From: Bacteroidota bacterium
GTDB lineage: Bacteria; Bacteroidota; Ignavibacteria; SZUA-365
Assembly: GCA_018224415.1 (NCBI GenBank)
Contig: JAGTUZ010000046.1
Location: 1-27,513, forward strand
DNA length: 27,513 bases
Reading direction: 5' to 3'
The position numbers and the translations under genes were made by a program. Positions within the stretch are counted from its first letter, which is position 1; every line of letters starts with the position of its first letter. The notes under the pieces were generated by a model, which was not told the DNA's origin, made no database searches, and was given only the letters and a program-made list of their open reading frames with translations. This document shows positions 16,117-22,975 of the stretch, piece after piece.

Positions 16117-16329
16117 ATGAAAATAAATGTTGGAAGCATCGATCGCGTCGTGCGGGTCGTCCTCGGCCTCGCGCTTCTGTCCCTGCTGTTCATCCTCGAT
16201 GGTGACGTGCGTTACGTCGGACTGATCGGCATCATTCTCCTTGCGACGGCGGCCATGCGCAGTTGTCCGCTGTACAGCATGTTCGGAATGAGCACCTGTT
16301 CGGCCGAGTCTCGCGCACACATGAAATAG
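16117..16329 (+). CDS. DUF2892 (YgaP-like) small membrane protein
   Basis: A 70-residue protein starting MKINVGSIDRVVRVVLGLALL, the standard opening of DUF2892, with two membrane helices (about 12-28 and 33-48) and the C-terminal CPLYSMFGMSTC with two cysteines that is conserved in the family. DUF2892 occurs alone or fused to rhodanese (as in YgaP) and is often linked with sulfur or metal-stress genes; its biochemical role is not known. AAGGAG at 16104-16109 lies 7 nt before the ATG. The neighbour to the left is the divergent PNGase-family gene; the 256-bp region between their starts holds both promoters. A possible 25-residue peptide gene follows 38 bp downstream. Confidence 0.9.
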   Translation: MKINVGSIDRVVRVVLGLALLSLLFILDGDVRYVGLIGIILLATAAMRSCPLYSMFGMSTCSAESRAHMK

Positions 16330-16367
16330 CGGTCAAAGCGGTGCATGTGACCCCATGTGGAGGGAGT

Positions 16368-16445
16368 ATGGAATACAAACATTATTTTTTATCGGGGCTT
16401 GCATTTATATGGTTTTCATACCATATTGCGCGGGAAATCACTTAG
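16368..16445 (+). CDS. Possible 25-residue membrane peptide
   Basis: ATG 16368 is preceded by GGAGGGAG (16359-16366), one of the strongest ribosome-binding sites in the window, and opens a 25-codon frame: a start MEYKHYF, a hydrophobic core LSGLAFIWFSY and a polar end HIAREIT. The size and a single hydrophobic segment fit a small membrane protein. The frame and its surroundings are AT-rich compared with neighbouring genes. It would be cotranscribed with the DUF2892 gene and terminated at 16579-16613. No homologue is known to me; chance cannot be excluded. Confidence 0.4.
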   Translation: MEYKHYFLSGLAFIWFSYHIAREIT

Positions 16446-16512
16446 GCAGAAAAGCGGCTCAAACCCGTACAGAACTCGCGCAGACGATCTGAAATAATGT
16501 TGCTGAAATAAA

Positions 16513-16538
16513 TTATGCGACGTTGTCTTGTCGCATAA
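16513..16538. promoter_or_regulatory. Perfect 9-bp inverted repeat
   Basis: TTATGCGAC (16513-16521) and GTCGCATAA (16530-16538) are exact reverse complements separated by 8 nt. There is no U-tract. It lies between the small peptide frame and the terminator at 16579, in the 348-bp gap 16330-16677. It could be an mRNA hairpin or a protein-binding site; function unknown. Confidence 0.45.
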
Positions 16539-16578
16539 CTTCCCACCTCCCCTATACCACTCATCACTATCAGGCGAA

Positions 16579-16613
16579 CAGGCTCGGATTCCCCATCCGA
16601 GCCTGCTTTTTTT
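16579..16613 (+). terminator. Rho-independent terminator (plus strand)
   Basis: CAGGCTCGGAT (16579-16589) pairs with ATCCGAGCCTG (16595-16605) around a 5-nt loop, followed by C and seven T. This ends the plus-strand transcript from the DUF2892 gene and possibly the 25-codon frame. Confidence 0.92.
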
Positions 16614-16623
16614 CAGTGCACCA

Positions 16624-16652
16624 TCAAAAAAGCCGTCCCGGGGGACGGCTTT
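16624..16652 (-). terminator. Rho-independent terminator (minus strand) after the lipoprotein gene
   Basis: On the minus strand AAAGCCGTCCC (16652-16642) pairs with GGGACGGCTTT (16639-16629) and is followed by a run of T to 16626. It lies 26 bp after the lipoprotein stop codon and faces the plus-strand terminator, insulating the convergent units. Confidence 0.88.
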
Positions 16653-16677
16653 CGCGGAATGCAATTTCAGGGGACGA

Positions 16678-17532
16678 TCAGATCCAGGAAACGAGTTCCT
16701 GATGGTCGCCAGTAACTTCGAAGGGAATGTTGAGGATGGGGATGGTCACAGAGGCGCTTTCCTGCACGACCTTGACGATGGTGTCGGGGTCATCGGCGAA
16801 CCACATGTTGACCTTCACCTTCAGCTCCACGCTGCCGAGCACGTTGAACACGGCGGTGACGCTGGTTTTCCAGGTGATGATTTCCTTGTTGTTGGCGGTG
16901 ATCTTCTCCTCGCGGGCCTCGTACTTTCCGGTGAACTTCGCGGTGACGGGCAGCTGCGCGCCGTTGATGGTGAAGTTCATGGGAATGGCGGCCTCGGGAC
17001 CAATGGCCCATTCGGAACCAGGATCGTGTGTAACGCCGGCATCGTCGTAGAAGCGGGCGATCACGTCCCACTCTTCGGCCGGAATCGTCGGCACGCCGAC
17101 GGTGCCCAGCTGCATGATCATTTCAATGAAGTTCTGCAGTGCGGCGTAGCGGAAGCCGTAGCCCATGACTTCCTTGGTATAGGCGGAGCCATCGGTACGG
17201 GTACGCGTTTCGGTGCGGATGAACAGCGTGTCGCGCTCGTTGCTCGCGCGGTCCTTGCCGATGCGGAAGAACCAGTCGTTGTACTGGCCGACGAGACCAA
17301 CACCGGTGAGGAACTCCACATCGTACTTGCGCTTGGTCGATTCGATTTTCTGCTGGTTCGGGTCGAGATCCCAGCGGTCGTAGGAGAACTGGTCACCGGA
17401 GTGAAGCAGAATGTTGATCTGCCGCGCACCCTTGTTGGGGTCCGTCGGATTGTCGTCGTCACTGCAACCCGGCAGCACGGCGACGGCGGGCAGGGCGAAC
17501 AGCAGAAGCGGTATCAGCCAGCGTTTCGTCAT
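16678..17532 (-). CDS. Lipoprotein of unknown function
   Basis: A 284-residue lipoprotein. From ATG 17532 it begins MTKRWLIPLLLFALPAVAVLPGC, with an LPGC lipobox making C23 the lipidated residue, followed by the acidic spacer SDDDNPTDPNKG. Asp after +1 is often seen in surface or inner-membrane retained lipoproteins depending on group. The mature part is beta-rich (AKFTGKYEAREEK, VTAVFNVLGSVELKVKVNMWF) with no cysteine after C23 and no motif I recognise. Start: GAGGAG sits 10 nt upstream; an ATG at 17550 overlaps that site and would spoil the signal peptide. The gene lies 41 bp downstream of rpmA on the same strand and may be read through from the ribosomal operon, though its role has no evident link to it. 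A clear terminator follows. Confidence 0.75.
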   Translation of the reverse strand: MTKRWLIPLLLFALPAVAVLPGCSDDDNPTDPNKGARQINILLHSGDQFSYDRWDLDPNQQKIESTKRKYDVEFLTGVGLVGQYNDWFFRIGKDRASNERDTLFIRTETRTRTDGSAYTKEVMGYGFRYAALQNFIEMIMQLGTVGVPTIPAEEWDVIARFYDDAGVTHDPGSEWAIGPEAAIPMNFTINGAQLPVTAKFTGKYEAREEKITANNKEIITWKTSVTAVFNVLGSVELKVKVNMWFADDPDTIVKVVQESASVTIPILNIPFEVTGDHQELVSWI

Positions 17533-17573
17533 GACAGGGTTACTCCTCAATCTGTGGCGTGAATGTAATTGGC

Positions 17574-17831
17574 TCAGCCCTGCGGATAGACGCTGATCTG
17601 CTTGCGGTCCTTGCCCACCCGTTCGAAAGACACGGTACCGTCGATCAGGGCGAAGAGCGTGTCATCGTTGCCGCGGCCAACGTTCCGGCCTGGGTGGAAT
17701 TTCGTTCCCCGCTGACGGACGAGAATGGAACCCGCCGAGACGTTCTCGCCGCCGAAACGCTTGACACCCAGGTATTGGGGATTGCTGTCGCGACCGTTCC
17801 GGGAGCTGCCAAGTCCTTTTTTATGAGCCAT
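17574..17831 (-). CDS. rpmA: 50S ribosomal protein L27
   Basis: A complete 85-residue L27. The N-terminus MAHKKGLGSSRNGRDSNPQYLGVKR is the conserved tail that reaches the peptidyl-transferase centre; there is no Firmicutes-type cleavable extension. The core GGENVSAGSILVRQRGTKFHPG and VGRGNDDTLFALIDG are diagnostic. GGAGTGACGC precedes the ATG. It follows rplU by 18 bp, the near-universal rplU-rpmA pair. Confidence 0.98.
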   Translation of the reverse strand: MAHKKGLGSSRNGRDSNPQYLGVKRFGGENVSAGSILVRQRGTKFHPGRNVGRGNDDTLFALIDGTVSFERVGKDRKQISVYPQG

Positions 17832-17849
17832 GCGTCACTCCAGTCTGTA

Positions 17850-18161
17850 TTATGTATCAATACGTTCGATTTCGATGCGGGTCAGCTGCTGACGGTGGCC
17901 GTTCAGCTTGCGGTAACCCTTGCGGCGCTTTTTGTGGAACACGAGGATCTTCTCGTCCTTCATGTGCTCGAGCACCGTTGCGGTTACCTTCGCCGAGTCC
18001 ACACTCGGGGAACCCACAGTCACGCCGTTGTCGTCGGCAAAAAGCCGCACGTCGGCGAATTCGACCTTGCTGCCGACCTCGGTTTCGAGGAGGGGCACGT
18101 AAATCTGCTGCGCGGGGGTTACCTTGAACTGCTTCCCGCTGATGTTGACGATCGCGTACAT
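17850..18161 (-). CDS. rplU: 50S ribosomal protein L21
   Basis: A complete 103-residue L21: MYAIVNISGKQFKVTPAQQIYVP at the N-terminus and the C-terminal ILVFHKKRRKGYRKLNGHRQQLTRIEI rRNA-binding block are family hallmarks. AAGGA sits 6 nt before the ATG. It is the first gene of the rplU-rpmA operon. The 128 bp up to the TPR gene start (18162-18289) must hold its promoter and any promoter of the divergent TPR gene; an AT-rich stretch with TTTTGATATTC on the minus strand (18199-18214) is the likeliest site, but no clear boxes can be assigned. Confidence 0.98.
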   Translation of the reverse strand: MYAIVNISGKQFKVTPAQQIYVPLLETEVGSKVEFADVRLFADDNGVTVGSPSVDSAKVTATVLEHMKDEKILVFHKKRRKGYRKLNGHRQQLTRIEIERIDT

Positions 18162-18289
18162 TCCGAATCCTTATGAAAAGTCCTTTGCTTCACTCTTCAA
18201 GAATATCAAAAGTAGGGAATTCGTGGATACCAGTCAAGGGCATTGTTCGATTCCTTGTACGCCCTCCGTGGATCTGCTATATTTCAAAG

Positions 18290-19867
18290 GTGAACAGATC
18301 TTCGACGCGCAAACGCGTCCCCTCCCCATACCCGGCCATCGTGCCGCTGCTCTCCCTCCTGGCACTGTTCCTGTCCGCATTATCTCCCGCTGCCGCGCAG
18401 ACCCATTCCGCACGCGAGCCTCGGATGAGTGAAGAGGAGCGCCGCCACGAGCTGACACTCAACGCCTTCGTCGTCGGCGCGGCGTTCGAAGCGGAGGAGA
18501 ACTACGCCCGCGCGTGGAACATGTACGAACGCGCACTGGAACTGACTGACGACCCCGCGATTCATGCCGCGGCAGGCCGCATGGCCCAGGAAACGGGCAA
18601 CAGCGTCTCCGCGGTGCATCATTTCGTGTCAGCGCTGGCCAAGCGTCCAGACGACGTGTGGCTGCTGCGACGCCTCGGCGACATCTACGCGCAGCGCAGG
18701 CAGGCCGATTCGGCTGCGCTCATGCTCGAGGGGATCCGCCGCATTGAAGGAGAAGACGAAACCCTGCTGCAGGCACTCGGCAGCATGTACGCCGCCCAGC
18801 GGAAATTCGACAACGCGGCAGAGATTTACGACACGCTCCGCCTGCGTTTCCCTGAACGCCCGATGTATGCCCTGATGCTCGCGGAAATGGAAATGAACCG
18901 CGGTCGCTGGAATGTCGCCTCGGAGCTGATGCTGCCGTTGTCAGCGGATACCTCCATTGGTCACGAAGACCGTATCCAGATCGGCAAGCTGTATTTCCAG
19001 AAGGCCCTGCAGCAGAGAAATGACATCGACCGCGCGCTCACGGTGTTCACCAACCTGCAGCGCGACTTCCCTGACGACTGGCGCCCGTACTGGTTCCGCG
19101 GCGCGGTGCGTTTCAGCGCCGGCGCCACAGCCGAGGCGATGATTGACTTCGAACAGGTCATGCGGCTGAGCCCGGAAAACACCGAGGCCGGCATGATTCT
19201 CGCCCGTGCGTATATCGCGCAGGCCCGTCCGGCCGACGCCGTGCGTGTACTGCAGCAGTTGGTGGACCGTGGGGTCGCGGGCAAGGAAACCTGGGCACTG
19301 CTCGGTCACGCCTGGAGCACACTCGGAAAGAACGACCGCGCCGTCGAGGCACTCGAACAGGCCCGCCGCCAGGATCCCGGCGATGCCGAAGTGCTCGCCA
19401 CGCTGGCGGTGAACTATGCCGACCTCGGCGTCTATGACAGCTCCGATGCGCTGTACAACGAAGTGATCCGCCTGCATGACGAGCGCGGACTGGAGAAGGA
19501 CAACCGCTATTATCTGCTCCTGAACAACTATGCCTGGACGCTGGCGGAGCGCGGACGCGATCTCGAACGCGCGCTGTCGATGAGCGAGCAGGCGGTTGGT
19601 CACGCTCCGACAAACAGCGCGTACTGCGACACACGCGGCTGGATCCTCCATCTGCTCGGCCGGCAGGACGAAGCGCTCGACTGGCTGCGCAAGGCGCTGC
19701 AGCTCCGCGAGGCGTCAAGCGGGAATCCGGCCGTCCTCCACGAACACCTGGGCGCCGTATATGTCGCGCTCGGACGTCCCGCGGAAGCCCGCGCGCACTG
19801 GGAAGAGGCGCTGCGCCGTGCCCCCGGAAACACCCGGCTGCGCGAGCAACTCGAACGACTCAAGTAA
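18290..19867 (+). CDS. Exported tetratricopeptide-repeat protein
   Basis: A 525-residue protein from the GTG chosen here. It has a basic N-terminus and hydrophobic segment (IVPLLSLLALFLSALSPAAAQ), probably a signal peptide cut near residue 37, then at least eight to ten TPR-like helix pairs from about 60 to the end (for example ARAWNMYERALELTDDPAIHAAAGRM, DRAVEALEQARRQDPGDAEVLATLAV written here as separate motifs: NYARAWNMYERALEL, KNDRAVEALEQARRQDPG, AEARAHWEEALRRAPGN). TPR arrays act as scaffolds for protein partners. An ATG at 18173 opens the same frame but the 39 extra residues do not look like coding sequence and overlap the rplU upstream region. In Bacteroidetes this gene is commonly followed by a DUF4292 lipoprotein and an EnvC-like protein, as here, suggesting a shared envelope role. 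Confidence 0.85.
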   Translation: MNRSSTRKRVPSPYPAIVPLLSLLALFLSALSPAAAQTHSAREPRMSEEERRHELTLNAFVVGAAFEAEENYARAWNMYERALELTDDPAIHAAAGRMAQETGNSVSAVHHFVSALAKRPDDVWLLRRLGDIYAQRRQADSAALMLEGIRRIEGEDETLLQALGSMYAAQRKFDNAAEIYDTLRLRFPERPMYALMLAEMEMNRGRWNVASELMLPLSADTSIGHEDRIQIGKLYFQKALQQRNDIDRALTVFTNLQRDFPDDWRPYWFRGAVRFSAGATAEAMIDFEQVMRLSPENTEAGMILARAYIAQARPADAVRVLQQLVDRGVAGKETWALLGHAWSTLGKNDRAVEALEQARRQDPGDAEVLATLAVNYADLGVYDSSDALYNEVIRLHDERGLEKDNRYYLLLNNYAWTLAERGRDLERALSMSEQAVGHAPTNSAYCDTRGWILHLLGRQDEALDWLRKALQLREASSGNPAVLHEHLGAVYVALGRPAEARAHWEEALRRAPGNTRLREQLERLK

Positions 19868-19903
19868 CGACACCCGTACCTTTTGAAAACGAAACCGGCA
19901 TTC

Positions 19904-20701
19904 ATGAAGCATACGCATCCCATCCTCCACATCCTTCCGTCCTTTTCCTTGGTAGCACTCACCGTAGCGCTGCTCGCCGGCTGCGCCTCGACGCCGGCCA
20001 TCGACACAACAAAACCCGTCGATCCCCGCGAGGTAATGCGCCGCGTCGAACAGCGAGGCACCGGCATCCTCGCGCTTCGGGGACAAGGAAAAATCAGCGT
20101 CGAATCTCCGGAATTCTCCGGCGGCGGCTCGATCGGCATCCGCCTGCTCCGGCCCGACAGCCTGCAATTGGAAATCAACGGTCCCTTCGGCGTCACCGTG
20201 GCGCGCGGTTTGGTCACCGACAGAAATTTCCAGTTCTATGATGGCATGAACAACACCATCGCCGATGGCAGCACCACCGCCGAAAACCTGCGCCGCGTGC
20301 TGCGCTTCCCCATCACCTTTGACGTCATCCTCTCCGTGCTCACCGGCACGCTGGGCTTCGATGCCGCACCGCGCGACGCCGATCCCACGGGACGTTTCGA
20401 CGGCGACCGTTATCTCCTCGCCTGGGAAACCGAGGGCGAGACGCTGGAATACGCCGTCGACATCCGCACCCTCGCCATCACCCGTTTCACACGGAAGGAC
20501 GTCGCCGGTCTCATTCTCGAGGAAATCCTCTTTCGCGATTTCCGTCCGCACTCCGGCATCGAGGTCCCGCACATCGTCAGCATCTCCCGTCCCGCCGACG
20601 GCGAATCCCTCACCATCGTCTACGACCGCATCACCGTCAACGACCTCCCCGTCACCTTCGATTTCAGCTATCCGAAGTCGGCACGACGCATCTCGCTGTA
20701 A
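19904..20701 (+). CDS. DUF4292 family lipoprotein (LolA/LolB-like fold)
   Basis: A 265-residue lipoprotein. The signal sequence ends with lipobox LAGC (C27). The mature part begins with a short helix (VDPREVMRRVEQRGTGILALRGQGKISVES) resembling the DUF4292/LolA-like start when read as two pieces (DPREVMRRVEQRG, LALRGQGKISVES), then alternating strands: GGGSIGIRLLRPDSLQLEI, GPFGVTVARGLVTDRNFQFYD, and a C-terminal IVYDRITVNDLPVTFDFSYP. DUF4292 proteins have a half-barrel related to LolA/LolB, suggesting lipoprotein or lipid handling in the envelope, which is inference. The ATG at 19904 is preferred over a TTG at 19883 that has no better ribosome-binding site. It starts 36 bp after the TPR gene and is likely cotranscribed with it. 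Confidence 0.82.
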   Translation: MKHTHPILHILPSFSLVALTVALLAGCASTPAIDTTKPVDPREVMRRVEQRGTGILALRGQGKISVESPEFSGGGSIGIRLLRPDSLQLEINGPFGVTVARGLVTDRNFQFYDGMNNTIADGSTTAENLRRVLRFPITFDVILSVLTGTLGFDAAPRDADPTGRFDGDRYLLAWETEGETLEYAVDIRTLAITRFTRKDVAGLILEEILFRDFRPHSGIEVPHIVSISRPADGESLTIVYDRITVNDLPVTFDFSYPKSARRISL

Positions 20702-20727
20702 CCCCTCCCCGTTCGTGCCCAGCTCCC

Positions 20728-20787
20728 GCGGTGCCGCCAGGCACCAGGGCCGCGCCGAAGGCGCGAATGCGGTGCCGCCAGGCACCA
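20728..20787. repeat. Direct duplicate of a 19-bp palindromic word
   Basis: GCGGTGCCGCCAGGCACCA occurs at 20728-20746 and again at 20769-20787. Each copy contains the hairpin GGTGCC-gcca-GGCACC. Between them lies GGCCGCGCCGAAGGCGCG, itself partly palindromic. This is the gap between the DUF4292 and EnvC-like genes; the structures could weaken read-through. Confidence 0.85.
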
Positions 20788-20852
20788 AGGCCTCACCTCA
20801 ACCCCTTTCTAAACTGATCCGGGCTAAGCCCCTGCAATTGCTGGCTTATCCC

Positions 20853-20881
20853 TTGAGAAATCCGTATTTTTTTGCTATGTG
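20853..20881 (+). promoter_or_regulatory. Possible promoter of the EnvC-like gene
   Basis: TTGAGA (20853-20858) and TATGTG (20876-20881) are separated by 17 bp in an AT-rich patch and lie 19 bp before the start codon. This fits a sigma-70-type promoter, but the -10 box is only moderate and chance is possible. Confidence 0.35.
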
Positions 20882-20899
20882 GACGAATTCCGGACCCGA

Positions 20900-22156
20900 A
20901 TGAGCGATTGGCGGTGGCACATATCCCTGGGATGTCTGGTGGGCCTGTTGCTGTTGTGCGCCGCCGTGCCGCCGTCGCTCGAGGCGCAGAAGAAGAAAAA
21001 GAGCACGACCTCCGTAAAGTCCAAGCAGCGTGAACTCGACGACCTCCGGGCACAGATCCAGAAGTACGAGCAGCGCATCAAGGAAAGCGAGACCCGCGAA
21101 CGCAGCACGCTGCAGCGCCTCGACGACTTCGACCGGCAGACGACACTGATCCGTTCGCTGGTCTCGCGCCTGACCGAAGACATCGCCCAGAACCAGCGCG
21201 ACATCGCCATCGCGCAGCTCAACCTCGCCACGGCGGAGAAAGACCTGCAGCGGCTCAAACGCGAATTCTCGCGCATTGTTGTTGGTTTGTACAAGCGCGG
21301 GCGCACGCACGACACCGAGCTGCTGCTCTCCTCCGAAAACATCAACGAGATGCTGCTGCGCGCCAAGTACCTCAAGGCCTATTCCGAAAAGCAGCGTCTG
21401 AAGGCCGAGGACATTCGCAGAAGAAAAAAAGAAATTGAACTCCAGAAAATGATGCTCGAGGAGAAGCTGCGCCTGCAGCAGATCACCATCGCGGAGAAGC
21501 GCAGCGAGGAGGGGCTGCTGCGGCAGAAGGTGCAGCAGCAGAAGGGATTGCTCGATCGCGTGCGGCAGGACAAGGAGTCGTATGCGACGCAGCTCCGCCG
21601 CAAGCAGGCCGCCGCGCGCAAGATCGAGCGGCTGATCGCCGACATGATCGAGCGGGAACGCGCGAAAATCGAGGCCTCGCGCAAGGCCGCGGCGAAGAAG
21701 GCCGGCAAGGCCGAACCCGCGCCGCTCCCCAGCGTTCCGATTTCCAACACGAAATTCGGCAAGCTCCGCGGGCGCCTTCCCTGGCCGGTGTCGCAGGGTG
21801 CCGTCGTCGAGTCCTTCGGCGAACACGTCAATCCGAAATACGGCACACTGCAAGTCAACAACGGCATCGACATCGCCGTCACCGGCGGCTCGGAAGTCCG
21901 GTCGGTGGCCGACGGCACGGTGTCAGGGGTCCATTACGTCGCCGGATACGGGAACCTGGTATTCATCAGTCACGGCGACGAATTCACCACCGTCTACGCG
22001 CACCTGTCCGAAGTCTTCGTCCGTGAAAACAAGAAAGTCGTGGCCGGACAGACCATCGCCCGTTCGGGCGAAGGTGTCTCCGGTCCACGACTGCATTTCG
22101 AACTGTGGTACGGCCGCGTCAAGCAGAATCCCCTCTCCTGGCTCGCCAAACGTTGA
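20900..22156 (+). CDS. EnvC-like murein hydrolase activator (coiled coil plus degenerate M23/LytM domain)
   Basis: A 418-residue exported protein: signal peptide (1-30), long coiled coil (about 35-265, rich in Glu/Lys/Arg/Gln), and a C-terminal LytM/M23 fold (about 290-418; LPWPVSQGAVVESFGEH, VRSVADGTVSGVHYVAGYGNLVFISHG, LHFELWYG). In active M23 enzymes the zinc is bound by the His of HxxxD, that Asp, and the second His of HxH. Here HxxxD is NNGID (His to Asn320, Asp324 kept), and HxH is YAH (first His to Tyr366, His368 kept), with H399 in LHF also kept. Loss of a zinc ligand and the catalytic His predicts an inactive domain, as in EnvC, which activates amidases during cell division. The ATG at 20900 is preferred over GTG 20879. 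It is the third gene of the TPR/DUF4292/EnvC set. Confidence 0.88.
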   Translation: MSDWRWHISLGCLVGLLLLCAAVPPSLEAQKKKKSTTSVKSKQRELDDLRAQIQKYEQRIKESETRERSTLQRLDDFDRQTTLIRSLVSRLTEDIAQNQRDIAIAQLNLATAEKDLQRLKREFSRIVVGLYKRGRTHDTELLLSSENINEMLLRAKYLKAYSEKQRLKAEDIRRRKKEIELQKMMLEEKLRLQQITIAEKRSEEGLLRQKVQQQKGLLDRVRQDKESYATQLRRKQAAARKIERLIADMIERERAKIEASRKAAAKKAGKAEPAPLPSVPISNTKFGKLRGRLPWPVSQGAVVESFGEHVNPKYGTLQVNNGIDIAVTGGSEVRSVADGTVSGVHYVAGYGNLVFISHGDEFTTVYAHLSEVFVRENKKVVAGQTIARSGEGVSGPRLHFELWYGRVKQNPLSWLAKR

Positions 22157-22189
22157 CCCGCCTTCGCGTCTGCGCGACGCTTCGGCGGG
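22157..22189. other. Imperfect hairpin directly after the EnvC-like gene
   Basis: CCCGCC (22157-22162) pairs with GGCGGG (22184-22189), and an inner GCGTC (22166-22170) with GACGC (22176-22180), with a TTC/TTC internal loop. It begins at the base after the stop codon. There is no U-tract, so it may be an mRNA-end structure rather than an intrinsic terminator. Confidence 0.5.
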
Positions 22190-22210
22190 CACGCCCCCGC
22201 GCCCCCGCGC

Positions 22211-22250
22211 CTCACCGCTTCACCGCCTCACCGCCTCACCGCCTCACCGG
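22211..22250. repeat. 8-bp tandem array, 5 units
   Basis: Five consecutive units of consensus CTCACCGC (the second begins TT, the last ends GG) fill the short gap between the convergent EnvC-like and CBS-domain genes. The array ends 14 bp before the CBS-gene stop codon. Confidence 0.9.
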
Positions 22251-22264
22251 CGAGCGAAGCGAGC

Positions 22265-22702
22265 TCACCGCATATCATTGCCTGTGATATAGTCCTTCAG
22301 GTAGCGGATCGTCACGGATTTCTCGTCATGCTGCGACTTGACCAGGTCGCCGATGGACACCATGCCCGCGACGCGGTCTCCGGCCATGATTGGCAGGTGG
22401 CGGATGCGCTTCCCGGTCATTACCGTCATGGCGTCTTCGACATCGTCTTCCAGGTCGCCGATAATCAGATCCGTGGTCATCACGTCGCCGATCCGCAGCA
22501 GAAAGAAGCCCTCCGGATCGCGCGCAACGGCGCCGAGCGTGTCCCGTTCAGTGAATATCCCCACCGGCCGGGCATCGACCACCACCAGCAGCGAGCCAAT
22601 GTTGTACTGCACAAGCATGTCAATGGCATCCTTGACCGACTTGTCCGGGTCGATGCTGAAAACCGTACTGCCTTTCGCCCGCACGATGTCCTTGATCTTC
22701 AT
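22265..22702 (-). CDS. Stand-alone CBS-domain pair protein
   Basis: A 145-residue protein made of two CBS domains (about 7-62 and 72-127): VFSIDPDKSVKDAIDMLVQYNIGSLLVV is the first (given as the pieces DPDKSVKDAIDMLVQYNIG and SLLVV), with PVGIFTERD closing it, and DDVEDAMTVMTGKRIRHLPI with MVSIGDLVK the second. CBS pairs bind adenosine nucleotides such as AMP, ATP or SAM and act as energy sensors; stand-alone forms have no fixed partner. GAGGAG lies 9 nt before the ATG. It lies downstream, on the same strand, of the sodium-pump operon but separated from it by 273 bp with a large inverted repeat, so it is probably its own unit. Confidence 0.92.
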   Translation of the reverse strand: MKIKDIVRAKGSTVFSIDPDKSVKDAIDMLVQYNIGSLLVVVDARPVGIFTERDTLGAVARDPEGFFLLRIGDVMTTDLIIGDLEDDVEDAMTVMTGKRIRHLPIMAGDRVAGMVSIGDLVKSQHDEKSVTIRYLKDYITGNDMR

Positions 22703-22806
22703 GGCCGCTTCTCCTCTACTGGGGTGAATTTGGATGCTATCTCTCTACGATAGGAAAGCGACAGGGGAAAATCAAGGGGGAGGAAAAGGGAAAGGGGAAA
22801 AGGCGT

Positions 22807-22900
22807 TGAGGATGGAAGGGACCCCCGCGCACCAGCGCGGGAGACAAATTCCGAAGGCTTCAACCTCCCGCGCTGGTGCGCGGGGGTCCCTTGGTCCTCA
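22807..22900. repeat. Large inverted repeat with 28-bp perfect arms
   Basis: The left arm (22816-22843) and right arm (22865-22892) are exact 28-bp reverse complements, centred on the core GCGCACCAGCGCGGG, with a 21-nt loop. Outer segments TGAGGA (22807-22812) and TCCTCA (22895-22900) also pair across small bulges. No inverted-repeat-bounded gene or flanking target duplication was seen. It lies in the 273-bp gap 22703-22975 between the CBS gene and the 3' end of the sodium-pump operon. A purine-rich stretch (22760-22800) and a smaller hairpin CACGGCG/CGCCGTG (22924-22949), just after the operon's last stop, fill most of the rest. The structure could end or protect the operon transcript, or be a MITE/REP-like element. 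Confidence 0.92.
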
Positions 22901-22975
22901 CGCCCCCTTTCCCCTTGCAACACCACGGCGCCCCCGAAGGGACGCCGTGTGAACAATCGGTACCGATGGAACGGA

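Noticed and set aside
18173..18289. N-terminal extension of the TPR protein from ATG 18173
   Set aside because: The added residues do not resemble coding sequence, would precede the signal peptide, and overlap the region needed for the divergent rplU promoter.
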